A stretch of 22,062 nucleotides of DNA, taken from Candidatus Kapaibacterium sp. GTDB lineage: Bacteria > Bacteroidota > Ignavibacteria > Kapaibacteriales > UBA961. Positions within the stretch are counted from its first letter, which is position 1, and every line of letters begins with the position of its first letter. A program made the translations under genes and the position numbers. The stretch lies in the NCBI GenBank assembly GCA_023259575.1, contig JALRHN010000012.1, positions 1 to 22,062 of the forward strand. Direction: 5' to 3'. The notes under the pieces are model-generated. The model did not search any database. It had not been told where the DNA came from and worked only from the letters and a program-made list of their open reading frames with translations. Below, one piece after another: positions 6,508-14,994 of this stretch.

Positions 6508-8445
6508 TTATTTTTTTGCTATAAAATAGGTTTTCATGGATCCTTTTCCCTTGATTAATAAAGTGTCCCTGAATTGAATGGCAATATCATCTTCAGATAA
6601 TCCATCAATAAAATCATGAGAAACATGAATTTTTCCAGCGACACCATATGATTCCATTCTGGCTGCAGTATTTACAGCGTCTCCCCATATATCATAGGTA
6701 AATCTGTTTGTTCCAATAACACCAGCAATTGCCCTACCTGAATGAATTCCAATGCGTAGTTCTAATTGTTGATTATTCGAAAAAATAACTTTTTTTGATT
6801 CTTCTAATACTTCAAAAGCAAAATGAGAAATCCTTATTTTATGATCTGCAACAGGATTAGGAATACCACAAGCCGCCATATAAGAGTCACCTATTGTTTT
6901 AATTTTTTCAACTCCATATTTAATTGCTATCGCATCAAATTTGGAGTATAAATCATTAAGAATAGAAACAACTTCTTCTGCTGGTATTTGTTGACTTATT
7001 GAAGTAAAACCCACAATATCTGTAAAAATAATACTTACATTATCTCTGGCTTCTGCAATGTTTTTTTCACCAGATATAATTCTTTCAGCAATTTGGAATG
7101 GAAGTATTTCGTGTAATAGATGCTCTTTTTCTTGTAATCTAGCTAATTGAACTTGCCTATCTCTTTCGGATTCTTCAGCTTTTCTTTTATAATCAAAGAT
7201 CTTAGCTTTTTCATCGGCTTCAGAACTAAGCACATCCTCTTTTAATGTATGAAAATGATCATAACATATATATGCATTTTCAAAATCACCTTTTTTGCTA
7301 TATACTTTTGATAATAATTCATATGCTATATAAAGAGACTGTTTCAGGCCTAATTCTTTAGATATTTCTACTACTTGTAATAAAGTATGTTCCCCTTTTA
7401 TTAAATCGAATTTAGCATAATCAGTTTGTATGTATAATTTGCCTAAGCGGAGTAAAAAATCGACATAATGATCTTTTTCTTCTGACTCTTCTAAAATCGT
7501 TAATCCTGAAGTGTACTTTTTGAATGCTTCACCAAACTCTTTTTTAGCAAAATAAACATCGCCTATATTTCCAAGCATCATTGCGATACCAGTTTCATTG
7601 CCTAGTTTTTTGTCTATAGTTAAGGATCTTTGAAAACATTCTAATGCTAAATCTGTTTTACCTAAAGCATTGTATACATTCCCTAAATTTCCACAAAAGG
7701 TAGAAATACCCCTTTTATCTTTTAAGCGTTCAAATAGTTCTAATGTCTTTTTAAAATACTCTTCTGCTCTTGTAAAATCATTCATTGAAAAATAAATGAT
7801 GCCAATATTCCCAGATGATAGAGCTAATCCTATTGTATTGTTATTCTTTTGATGAAGATCAATTGCTCTTTGAGCATAGTTTAAAGCCTTTATTAAATCT
7901 CCTAATGCGATATAAATACCTGCTATATTATTACAGATTGAACCTATCTTATTTTCATAATTATATTGCTCTGTAATTGTTAATGCTTCATATAAAAATG
8001 CTAAAGCATTATCATAATTAGCCATTTCATCATTTAAAATTCCAAGATTGATAAGTGTAGAAATGATTAATTCTGGATTATTAATGATTCTTGCATAATG
8101 CAATGATTTTTCGGCATGATATAATGAGTTTTTAGGATCAAATAAATTAAAATAAGTGCTAGAAAGTACTTTATGAACATTGAAAAGTTTTTCATTTATT
8201 GCTGGTATATCTAAATCCAAAGACAATAATTTATGTGCTATGCTAATAACCTTATCGCTTATTTCTAAAGATTCATACTGTAACAATATGATTTCTAGAA
8301 CATTAAAATGGTGATCTGTAGATATTGTATTGTTATTTATGTGATTTTCTAAAGATTCAAGAATGATAATAGCATTATCTGAATCTCCTGTATCAATACA
8401 ATGTTTAACCTGATCTATGAATTGTGGAATTTCTTCTGTTTTCAT
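6508..8445 (-). CDS. TPR-coupled class III adenylate cyclase
   Basis: This 645 aa cytosolic protein has three parts. Residues about 10-400 are helical repeats, with clear TPR units between about 130 and 310 (for example NLGNVYNALGKTDLALECF). Residues about 405-460 form a charged coiled-coil linker ending in the LLHEILPFQIAERI motif that usually precedes the catalytic domain. Residues 468-640 are a class III nucleotidyl cyclase domain. Metal ligands Asp476 (FTDIVGF) and Asp520 (TIGDSYM), the adenine-selecting pair Lys516 and Asp585 (YDIWGD), and transition-state residues Asn592 and Arg596 are all present, so an active adenylate rather than guanylate cyclase is expected. The domain should work as a homodimer with two complete sites. 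The TPR part probably binds a partner protein that controls activity. No cAMP-binding effector lies nearby. A candidate promoter is just upstream. Confidence 0.93.
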   Translation of the reverse strand: MKTEEIPQFIDQVKHCIDTGDSDNAIIILESLENHINNNTISTDHHFNVLEIILLQYESLEISDKVISIAHKLLSLDLDIPAINEKLFNVHKVLSSTYFNLFDPKNSLYHAEKSLHYARIINNPELIISTLINLGILNDEMANYDNALAFLYEALTITEQYNYENKIGSICNNIAGIYIALGDLIKALNYAQRAIDLHQKNNNTIGLALSSGNIGIIYFSMNDFTRAEEYFKKTLELFERLKDKRGISTFCGNLGNVYNALGKTDLALECFQRSLTIDKKLGNETGIAMMLGNIGDVYFAKKEFGEAFKKYTSGLTILEESEEKDHYVDFLLRLGKLYIQTDYAKFDLIKGEHTLLQVVEISKELGLKQSLYIAYELLSKVYSKKGDFENAYICYDHFHTLKEDVLSSEADEKAKIFDYKRKAEESERDRQVQLARLQEKEHLLHEILPFQIAERIISGEKNIAEARDNVSIIFTDIVGFTSISQQIPAEEVVSILNDLYSKFDAIAIKYGVEKIKTIGDSYMAACGIPNPVADHKIRISHFAFEVLEESKKVIFSNNQQLELRIGIHSGRAIAGVIGTNRFTYDIWGDAVNTAARMESYGVAGKIHVSHDFIDGLSEDDIAIQFRDTLLIKGKGSMKTYFIAKK

Positions 8446-8470
8446 ATGTATTTATTGAAGATAAGTTATA

Positions 8471-8503
8471 CAAATCTATGAAATACTATCAAAGTGAATC
8501 AAC
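8471..8503 (-). promoter_or_regulatory. Candidate Bacteroidota-type promoter for the cyclase gene
   Basis: Read on the minus strand, TAGATTTG (8478-8471) is a full match to the -7 element TAnnTTTG. A TTG-containing -33 element (GTTG, 8503-8500) lies 21 bases upstream. The cyclase ATG is 26 bases downstream of the -7 element. The -33 match is only partial. Confidence 0.5.
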
Positions 8504-8603
8504 ATATTTGAATTATGAATATTCTTTATGTACTCCGTAAATAATATGATAATCAATGATTCTTATTTTACTCTTATATTAGCGAAGAATTTTAGGACAT
8601 AAG

Positions 8604-9566
8604 ATGAGTGAACAATTTATACCTCGTTTATATCTCCCTGATTATACTCAGGGAAATGCAGAACAAAAAAAACAGTTTTCACAGCAATTAGGTAAGGCTT
8701 TTAATGAAATAGGCTTTGTCACAATAGCTAATCATGGAATTGATCACAAGTTGATTCATGATTTATATTCAGAAATTCAGAGTTTTTTTGCTTTAGATGA
8801 GAATATTAAAAAGAAATATGAAATTCCAGGACTATTTGGACAAAGAGGATATACAAGTAAAGAAAAAGAAAAAGCCAAAAATGCTAATACCCCTGATTTA
8901 AAAGAATTTTGGCAATGTGGTCAAACAGTTACTGATGGCGACCCAGTAAAGGATATTTATCCAGAAAATATCTTGATTAGCGAATCTCCTTCCTTTAATC
9001 AAGTAATGATAGATATTTATGCTCAATTAGAGCATATGGGCAGACAAATATTAATGGCAATTGCCGAATATTTATCATTGCCTGTTCACTACTTTGAGGA
9101 ATATGTGCATAATGGTAATTCTATTTTAAGGGCATTACATTATTTTCCTATAGAGAATCCTGATGCATTACCAGAAGATGCTGTACGTTCTAGTGCACAT
9201 GAAGATATAAATTTGATTACTTTATTGATTGGTGCTAGCGCAGATGGTTTACAAGTATTAAAAAGAGATGGAACATGGTTTGCAGTACAAGCACAAGGTG
9301 AGGATATTGTAGTAAATGTTGGTGATATGTTACAAACATTAACCAATAATGTTTTACAGTCAACAACTCATCGAGTTGTAAATCCGCCTAGAGAATTAAT
9401 GGGTACATCGCGATATTCAGTTCCATTCTTTTTGCATCCTAAGTCTTCTATGAGTTTAGCATGTTTAGAATCTTGCATAAGTAATGAAAATCCAAAAGCT
9501 TATCAAGATATTACAGCTGGAGAATATTTAGATCAACGTCTAAGAGAAATTGGATTAAAAATGTAA
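8604..9566 (+). CDS. 2-oxoglutarate/Fe(II) oxygenase, isopenicillin N synthase-like family
   Basis: This 320 aa cytosolic protein has the two-part layout of isopenicillin N synthase/ACC oxidase-like enzymes. Residues 6-110 match the DIOX_N region (IGFVTIANHGI at 36-46). Residues about 170-280 form the jelly-roll 2OG-FeII domain. Iron ligands are His199 and Asp201 (HEDIN) and His256 (STTHRVV). Arg270 and Ser272 (RYS) are the usual pair for the 2-oxoglutarate carboxylate, which argues for a 2OG-dependent oxygenase rather than IPNS itself. Oxidation of a small metabolite is expected, but the substrate cannot be named. AGGA (8594-8597) lies six bases before the ATG, an unusual Shine-Dalgarno-like match for this genome. 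The stop is two bases from the stop of the convergent extradiol dioxygenase gene. Confidence 0.92.
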   Translation: MSEQFIPRLYLPDYTQGNAEQKKQFSQQLGKAFNEIGFVTIANHGIDHKLIHDLYSEIQSFFALDENIKKKYEIPGLFGQRGYTSKEKEKAKNANTPDLKEFWQCGQTVTDGDPVKDIYPENILISESPSFNQVMIDIYAQLEHMGRQILMAIAEYLSLPVHYFEEYVHNGNSILRALHYFPIENPDALPEDAVRSSAHEDINLITLLIGASADGLQVLKRDGTWFAVQAQGEDIVVNVGDMLQTLTNNVLQSTTHRVVNPPRELMGTSRYSVPFFLHPKSSMSLACLESCISNENPKAYQDITAGEYLDQRLREIGLKM

Positions 9567-9568
9567 TT

Positions 9569-10453
9569 CTATCCAATTTTTAGTGAAGTCATAGTAAGTG
9601 AGCCCCCCAGTGCTTTATCATTAAAAAGCATTAAAGGCTCACTTTTTTGTTGTAAAGCAAGTATATATAATAATGGTAAAAAATGTTCTGGACTAGGAAT
9701 AGCTAATGAAATTGCTGAACCAAGTGTTTGATATTCACATAATTTTTTATGATTACCATCTATAATTGCTGTATTTATAATTGTTCTAGCTTCTAATGCC
9801 CAATCATAGGCAAAATTTGGTTCATCTAATTTATTCCAAGCAACTTTACTTAAATTATGGACTATATTTCCACTTCCAATTATTAATACTCCTTTTGTTC
9901 TAAGAAAAGCTAATTGCTTAGCTAATGAATAATGATAAAAAGGATCTTTAGTATAATCCAAGCTAAGTTCAAGAACTGGAATATCTGCTTTGGGATAAAT
10001 ATGTTTTATCACACTCCAAGCTCCATGATCTAATCCCCATGAATGATCCAATCCAATTGTGGTCGTTCTAACTTCTTTACTTATAAAAGTTGCCAAATCT
10101 GCATTACCAGGAGCATTATATCTAACATTATATAATTCTTTTGGAAAGCCTCCAAAATCATGGATAGTTCTGGGAAAATCCATGGCTGTTATATATGTTC
10201 CTTTGGTTTCCCAATGAGCAGAAATACATAAAATAGCCTGCGGTTTAGGAATTTGACTTGTAAGATTTTTAAATCCTCTAACAAATTCATTGTCTTCTAT
10301 AGCATTCATTGGAGAACCATGCCCTAAAAATAAGATAGGCATGATATCTGTATTATATAGTGAGGAAGATAATTTTTCTAAATATGTAAGCTTCATATAT
10401 GTACTCATTAAAGGTATTGTTGCTAAAGAAGAAAGAAATGCAGATCGTTTCAT
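9569..10453 (-). CDS. YgiD-like 4,5-DOPA extradiol dioxygenase family protein
   Basis: This is a LigB-fold (class III extradiol ring-cleavage) dioxygenase. Known relatives such as E. coli YgiD and plant DODA open the catechol ring of L-DOPA using zinc or iron. Putative metal and catalytic histidines are His45 (GHGSPM), His80 (ISAHWE), His142 (LDHGAW), His199 (GNIVHNL) and His257 (SPEHFLP). At 294 aa it is about 30 residues longer than the bacterial family norm. The extra N-terminus (1-37) contains a hydrophobic stretch after MKRS, like a weak export signal. An internal ATG at 10342 would give the family-typical start MPILFLGHG. The physiological substrate is unknown. It is the last gene before a 335-base gap and converges with the 2OG oxygenase gene. 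Confidence 0.9.
   Translation of the reverse strand: MKRSAFLSSLATIPLMSTYMKLTYLEKLSSSLYNTDIMPILFLGHGSPMNAIEDNEFVRGFKNLTSQIPKPQAILCISAHWETKGTYITAMDFPRTIHDFGGFPKELYNVRYNAPGNADLATFISKEVRTTTIGLDHSWGLDHGAWSVIKHIYPKADIPVLELSLDYTKDPFYHYSLAKQLAFLRTKGVLIIGSGNIVHNLSKVAWNKLDEPNFAYDWALEARTIINTAIIDGNHKKLCEYQTLGSAISLAIPSPEHFLPLLYILALQQKSEPLMLFNDKALGGSLTMTSLKIG
9596..9648 (+). terminator. Intrinsic terminator for the 2OG oxygenase, inside the convergent gene
   Basis: AAGTGAGCC (9596-9604) pairs perfectly with GGCTCACTT (9636-9644), and six T residues follow (9643-9648). An inner stem, TGCTTT (9611-9616) with AAAGCA (9625-9630), strengthens it. The orientation of the T-run serves + strand transcription from 8604-9566. 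The hairpin lies wholly within the 3' coding part of the minus-strand dioxygenase gene. Confidence 0.7.
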
Positions 10454-10788
10454 TTGTACTGTCTATTATGTGATATCAGAGTAATTATTGTATTGGGTTA
10501 TCAGAGAAAAAAATCTTGCACTCCATATTACTAAACTAGCTTAAAATCCCAAATTCCTTAACCTATAACTGTAATAATATCATTAGATTTTACTCTTTTA
10601 CCTACAGAAGAATGTATTCTATATAATATTGTTATCTATCAGGTACTAGGGAAAGTTGATTGCATTACAGTTGCATATAAAGGCCATTTATTGGAATCAA
10701 AATAAAAAGATAATAATAGAAAGCTATTTGTGGAGATACATTTTATTGATTAGTTTATTGTGTATCGATTATAGAAATATCATGTATT
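10454..10788. other. Divergent intergenic region, 335 bases
   Basis: This gap separates the leftward dioxygenase gene from the rightward permease gene, so it should hold both promoters. It is very AT-rich. I see no coding frame, tRNA or strong hairpin. One weak promoter candidate for the permease lies near its right end, and no TAnnTTTG match is visible for the dioxygenase. Confidence 0.6.
10727..10758 (+). promoter_or_regulatory. Weak candidate promoter for the APC permease gene
   Basis: TTTG (10727-10730) is followed by 20 bases and then TAGTTTAT (10751-10758), which matches four of the six fixed positions of TAnnTTTG. The spacing equals that of the tRNA promoter in this window, and the ATG is 31 bases downstream. 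The partial -7 match makes this tentative. Confidence 0.3.
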
Positions 10789-12075
10789 ATGAAAAATACG
10801 AATAAGCTTAGATTTTTTGATATCACTATGATGGTGATAAGCCTAGTTATTGGTATGGGCATTTTTCGTGCACCTGCTACAGTAGCTTTAAGGGCAGGTA
10901 ATGAAACCTTATTTTATGCTGCATGGATTTTAGGTGGCATTATTGCAATGTGTGGAGCTCTTGGTTTTGCTGCTATTGGACGTAGAATGCCTGTTTCTGG
11001 AGCATATTATAGAATTTTTGCACAGGCATTTCATCCGTCTATCGCATTTGCAATTAATATCTTAATACTTGTTTCTAATGCTGCATCTTCTGCAGGTGTT
11101 GCAATTATTGGCGCAGAATATATTAGTGCATATTTTCCAGGTGTCCATACTTCAATATTAGCATCAATTATGATTATCGCTTTATTTGGGGTTAATCTAC
11201 TAGGATTAAGAACAAGCGCTAATGTCCAAAATATTCTCATTGGAATAAAGGTGATAATGCTTCTATGTGTTATTTCTGCAATTGGAATAGTTCCAGAAAT
11301 GCAGAGCACAGCACCTTTGATACATAATCAAGGTTTGATGGAATCATTTGGTTTAGCTTTAATTGCGGTTTCTTTTACATATGGTGGATATCAACAGACG
11401 ATAAATTTTGGCGGAGATATTGTAGATAAAGGAAATACATTACCAAAAGCAATTATACTAGGTGTTATCATTATTATTTCTCTCTATCTATGTGCAAATG
11501 CTGCTTATGTTCATGTGATAGGTTTTTCTCAATTAGCTCAGGCAAAATCTATTGCAGCTATTGTAGTTCAATCACTCTTTGGAAATGCTGGTTCTTTATT
11601 ATTAAGTGCAGTTTTGGTTATATCTGTTTTTGGATATATAAATGTATCTATGTTATCTAATCCAAGAGTATTACAAGCTATGAGTGAAGATGGTGTATTA
11701 CCCAAAACCTGGGCTAAAAGTAAAGCAGAAAAAGGTGTACATGTTTTTGCTTTAATTATATTTACACTATTAAGTATTATTTGTGTTTTTGCCGGAAAAT
11801 CTTTTGAAACGATACTTAACTATACAATATTTTTAGATAGTATTGGATTAGCTGTAGGAATATCTACTTTATATCGTTTAAAAGGAGAAAAAATATCTCC
11901 ATTAATCCATGCTGCTACTGGATTTTTCATTATGTCTTGTCTGTATACCAGCTGTAATATTTTTATTTTTGATACCCAAGCAGGTTTATATGGATCTGCA
12001 TTATTTGCAGCTATTTTTATATGTGGTTGGTTTATTACAAAGAAATCAAATGTACTTACACATCACAATGTATAG
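10789..12075 (+). CDS. APC-superfamily amino acid permease
   Basis: This 428 aa inner-membrane protein has about twelve hydrophobic segments, the usual count for the amino acid-polyamine-organocation superfamily. TM1 carries the substrate-binding signature IGMGIF (21-26), broken as in family members. PVSGAYY after TM2 and FTYGGYQQ in the TM6 region also match. It should import or exchange an amino acid with H+ or Na+; the substrate cannot be read from sequence. An upstream out-of-frame ATG at 10782 is not used in this call. The 3' end overlaps the convergent barrel-like gene by 13 bases, and no terminator is visible there. Confidence 0.92.
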   Translation: MKNTNKLRFFDITMMVISLVIGMGIFRAPATVALRAGNETLFYAAWILGGIIAMCGALGFAAIGRRMPVSGAYYRIFAQAFHPSIAFAINILILVSNAASSAGVAIIGAEYISAYFPGVHTSILASIMIIALFGVNLLGLRTSANVQNILIGIKVIMLLCVISAIGIVPEMQSTAPLIHNQGLMESFGLALIAVSFTYGGYQQTINFGGDIVDKGNTLPKAIILGVIIIISLYLCANAAYVHVIGFSQLAQAKSIAAIVVQSLFGNAGSLLLSAVLVISVFGYINVSMLSNPRVLQAMSEDGVLPKTWAKSKAEKGVHVFALIIFTLLSIICVFAGKSFETILNYTIFLDSIGLAVGISTLYRLKGEKISPLIHAATGFFIMSCLYTSCNIFIFDTQAGLYGSALFAAIFICGWFITKKSNVLTHHNV

Positions 12076-12581
12076 AATATATTAACTCCTATTGCTGGAA
12101 GTATATGGAAATCAAAATCAAGATTAAACCAGCTATTATTTGAAGTCTTTTTTATTTCTTGATTAGTTAACTCATAGAATATACCGGCATCAACACTTAT
12201 TCCCCAATGTTCATCGATTAAGAAATCATGTCCCAGTTTTGCATTGATATACGTGTATTTATGTATTTCTGTCACTGTTTCATCTCTAAAAGACATAGCA
12301 CCTAATTTTCCAAACCAAGGTTTTTGTTTTCCTTTTTGTGCCTCACCTGCAAAGTGATATAGAAACTCTGCTGAATATTGATAAATATCTTCGTTTTTTA
12401 ATGGTAAGGTACCAAATCTGAGTCCAAATTCTGCTTGTGAATATTGATAGCTCACACCAATATGAGCCAATTCTGGTAATCCTAAACCAGTTGAGAATTT
12501 CCATGTATCTTGCGCATCACAATATGTTATACTTGAACATACAAGTGATAAAAAAAGAAATATTTTTTGAATTAGTTTCAT
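12063..12581 (-). CDS. Small secreted barrel-like protein of unknown function
   Basis: I do not recognise this 172 aa protein. Residues 1-23 are a signal peptide ending CDAQ. The mature part shows amphipathic strands rich in Tyr, Phe and Gly (for example IGVSYQYSQAEFGLRFG) and ends in a strand with a late Phe-Tyr pair (GVNIFYTL), a pattern typical of small outer-membrane barrels. It is the last gene of the long leftward run, 29 bases after the gamma-glutamyltransferase gene. It overlaps the convergent permease gene by 13 bases, and I see no hairpin terminator after it. Confidence 0.6.
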   Translation of the reverse strand: MKLIQKIFLFLSLVCSSITYCDAQDTWKFSTGLGLPELAHIGVSYQYSQAEFGLRFGTLPLKNEDIYQYSAEFLYHFAGEAQKGKQKPWFGKLGAMSFRDETVTEIHKYTYINAKLGHDFLIDEHWGISVDAGIFYELTNQEIKKTSNNSWFNLDFDFHILPAIGVNIFYTL

Positions 12582-12610
12582 AATGAACAGACATAAAATG
12601 TAAAAACGTA

Positions 12611-14320
12611 TTATTCACCCGAGGCAGAATCATCTCCACGAATATCTCCAATTCCTTCAATAGAAGTATCTGGAGCTATATAAATTGCATCGATCCGGCC
12701 AATTGCTGATCTCTGTTTTAGAGTATATCCAATGTGTTCTAATTCTTTTTTTGTAGAATTATCAAAACAATCTGCTTCATGAAAAAGAATATCTGGTAAC
12801 CATTGATGATGAAATCTAGGGCTATATATGGCTTGCTGTAAAGACATATTAAAATCTATCATATTAACCAGCAATTGATACATAGATGTAGTAATTGTTG
12901 CTCCACCTGGCGTACCAGCAATTAAAAATAAAGAGTCATTTTTCTGAACAATTAATGGAGTCATAGAACTTAACATTCTTTTTCCAGGCTGAATAGAATT
13001 TGCTTCTGCACCAATTAAACCGAACATATTTGGTGTTCCGGGTTTGATGCTGAAATCGTCCATTTCATTATTTAAAACAAAACCTGCCCCTTTTACAATA
13101 ACTCTAGATCCATAATTTCCATTTAAAGTAGTAGTAACTGATACGGCTTGTCCATAAGAATCAACAATAGAATAATGAGTTGTCTCTTCTGAAGCATATT
13201 GTAATGTACCTTCTTTCAACTGTTCAGAAGGTATAGTTTTCATTGGATTAAAAGTAGATATTCTGTGTTTTGCATATTTTTTGTCTGTTAATCCTTTTAT
13301 AGGAACAGCATAATAATCTGCATCCCCGCAATAGACAGCTCTATCAGCATATGCTCTTTTTTCGGTTTCTGCCATCCAGTGAATAGATGCTGTAGTATGA
13401 AATCCCAATGTTTGAAGAATAATTGTTTCACTCATATTCATCATTTCATTTAGTATCATACCTCCTGCTGAAGAAGGTGGCATTGTATAAACAATAAATG
13501 AATCTCTATAGATAAATTCGATAGGTTTATGCCAAATGGGTTTATATTGAGATAAGTCTTTATGAGTAATGATACCCCCACCAGATCTCATTTCTTTGAC
13601 TATTAAATCTGCAATCGCTCCTTTGTAAAAACCATCTTTACCATATTTTTGGATCATCCTAAGCGTTTTAGCCAAATCTTTTTGGATAATTTTATCTCCA
13701 GTTTTCCAAGGTATATCTTTATAAAAAACTGTCTGATGAAGATTCAATCGTTTGAAGTCTAATCTATTATTATTTAATTCTTCGGCTTCTTTTTCTGTAA
13801 GTAAAAATCCATTTTCAGCATATGAAATAGCAGATTCTAAAAGGATTTTCCATGGTAATTTACCATGCTCTTTATGTGCATCGTATATTCCTGCCACCGA
13901 ACCTGGAATACCACTTGCTAGATGTCCATCCTTACTTAAACTATCATTTATATGCCCATTTTGTTGAATATACATATTTCTACTAGCTAGTTCTGGTGCT
14001 GTTTCACGAAAGTCTAATGCTTGAATATCATAATGACTTCTTCTGTATATCAAATATCCCCCGCCTCCAATATTTCCTGCTCTTTGATATACAACTGCAA
14101 GTACAAAATGGACAGCCACCATTGCATCAATCGCATTACCTCCTTTTTTGAGTATTAAGAGTCCCGCTTCAGATGCAAGTGGATGTGCAGATACAACCAT
14201 ATGCTTCTTGCCCTTTACCTGCTTATTGATAGTATATGGTTGTGCAGATATGTCCAAAGTACTGATGCTAATTAATAGCATTATTAGATAAATGGTTTTC
14301 CTTAACATGATATGTATCAT
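12611..14320 (-). CDS. ggt: Gamma-glutamyltransferase (glutathione hydrolase precursor)
   Basis: This N-terminal nucleophile hydrolase removes or transfers the gamma-glutamyl group of glutathione and related peptides, normally in the periplasm. The 569 aa precursor starts with a signal peptide (1-26). ATG at 14320 and ATG at 14308 (Met5) are both possible starts. The self-cleavage site and catalytic nucleophile is Thr380, first residue of TTHYSIVD, which gives a large subunit of about 350 aa and a small one of 190 aa. Substrate-site motifs are present: FRETAP (104-109), PSSAGG (282-287), NNEMDDFS (417-424), MLSSMTP (449-455) and GTPGG (469-473). The enzyme appears complete. It lies 25 bases after an unknown secreted-protein gene in the leftward run and could free cysteinylglycine outside the cytoplasm. 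A link to the metal genes upstream is inference. Confidence 0.95.
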   Translation of the reverse strand: MIHIMLRKTIYLIMLLISISTLDISAQPYTINKQVKGKKHMVVSAHPLASEAGLLILKKGGNAIDAMVAVHFVLAVVYQRAGNIGGGGYLIYRRSHYDIQALDFRETAPELASRNMYIQQNGHINDSLSKDGHLASGIPGSVAGIYDAHKEHGKLPWKILLESAISYAENGFLLTEKEAEELNNNRLDFKRLNLHQTVFYKDIPWKTGDKIIQKDLAKTLRMIQKYGKDGFYKGAIADLIVKEMRSGGGIITHKDLSQYKPIWHKPIEFIYRDSFIVYTMPPSSAGGMILNEMMNMSETIILQTLGFHTTASIHWMAETEKRAYADRAVYCGDADYYAVPIKGLTDKKYAKHRISTFNPMKTIPSEQLKEGTLQYASEETTHYSIVDSYGQAVSVTTTLNGNYGSRVIVKGAGFVLNNEMDDFSIKPGTPNMFGLIGAEANSIQPGKRMLSSMTPLIVQKNDSLFLIAGTPGGATITTSMYQLLVNMIDFNMSLQQAIYSPRFHHQWLPDILFHEADCFDNSTKKELEHIGYTLKQRSAIGRIDAIYIAPDTSIEGIGDIRGDDSASGE

Positions 14321-14345
14321 ATAGTATATTATCCCTTTTTGATAC

Positions 14346-14966
14346 TTATTGTGTATATCCTAAAGATTGTAAGCCATTAATAATATCTGATTTGTTTTTA
14401 AACTTGGAACGATGAATTCTTCCAATTTCCCATGTGCAATCGCAACCCCCATTGACATTGCTACTGATATCATTCAAGAATAAAAGCTTTTTGGGTAGCT
14501 TCTGTGCATAATCATAAATAGATGTAGAATAAAGTTTGCCATGAACACTAGTATTATTGATATCCCAAGTAGTAAGAATAATCAGTTCTTTTTCTTTGTC
14601 ATTATCTGCATTAGCAAAAAATATATGTTCAATTGTTGGAAGACTTTCCTCTTCAATTAATGTATCAATAATAGACTTTGTATAGTTTTTTTTATACGCA
14701 TCTGATACAAATAATGTGGCAATTATTCTTTTATACTCATGCTGTTGTGGGTCATCGAGCAATGGAAGAAGATATGTTTCCGAAAAAAAAGCAATAATCA
14801 CAGATGTATTATTCCAAGAAGTTTCAACCACTTTATCATATACTATAGATGAAGAAGGCTTAATTCTCTGAATAAAACATTCAGCAGATTCACCCTTGTA
14901 TCTGCTTATATTTTGGGCATTTACATTAATAATACAAATGAATAAAAACAGGAATAATCGGATCAT
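14346..14966 (-). CDS. Secreted protein of unknown function with a Ca-loop-like motif
   Basis: I do not recognise this 206 aa protein. A signal peptide covers residues 1-17 (ending VNAQ). Around residues 138-150 the stretch NADNDKEKELIIL resembles the D-x-D-x-D-x-E-L calcium loops of FG-GAP/VCBS repeats, but only one such unit is clear. A CDC pair follows in GGCDCTWEIG near residue 175. The gene is 28 bases after the sulfatase gene and 25 bases before ggt on the same strand, so it is probably co-transcribed. It might be an accessory protein to one of its neighbours; nothing in the sequence proves this. Confidence 0.6.
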   Translation of the reverse strand: MIRLFLFLFICIINVNAQNISRYKGESAECFIQRIKPSSSIVYDKVVETSWNNTSVIIAFFSETYLLPLLDDPQQHEYKRIIATLFVSDAYKKNYTKSIIDTLIEEESLPTIEHIFFANADNDKEKELIILTTWDINNTSVHGKLYSTSIYDYAQKLPKKLLFLNDISSNVNGGCDCTWEIGRIHRSKFKNKSDIINGLQSLGYTQ

Positions 14967-14994
14967 ATATACTAATCTAAAAAGGGAATGCTCA

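Noticed and set aside
6508..8445. A cyclic-nucleotide anti-phage system (Pycsar-like)
   Set aside because: The cyclase has adenylate-type Lys/Asp selectivity residues and a TPR half, and no neighbouring gene encodes a cNMP-gated membrane or TIR effector.
9602..9608. Run of six C near the dioxygenase 3' end as a possible phase-variation tract or frameshift
   Set aside because: The frame is intact and six bases is short. It forms part of the terminator stem and loop.
10454..10788. Small RNA or riboswitch in the 335-base gap
   Set aside because: I see no stable hairpin series or recognisable conserved core. The region looks like ordinary AT-rich promoter DNA.
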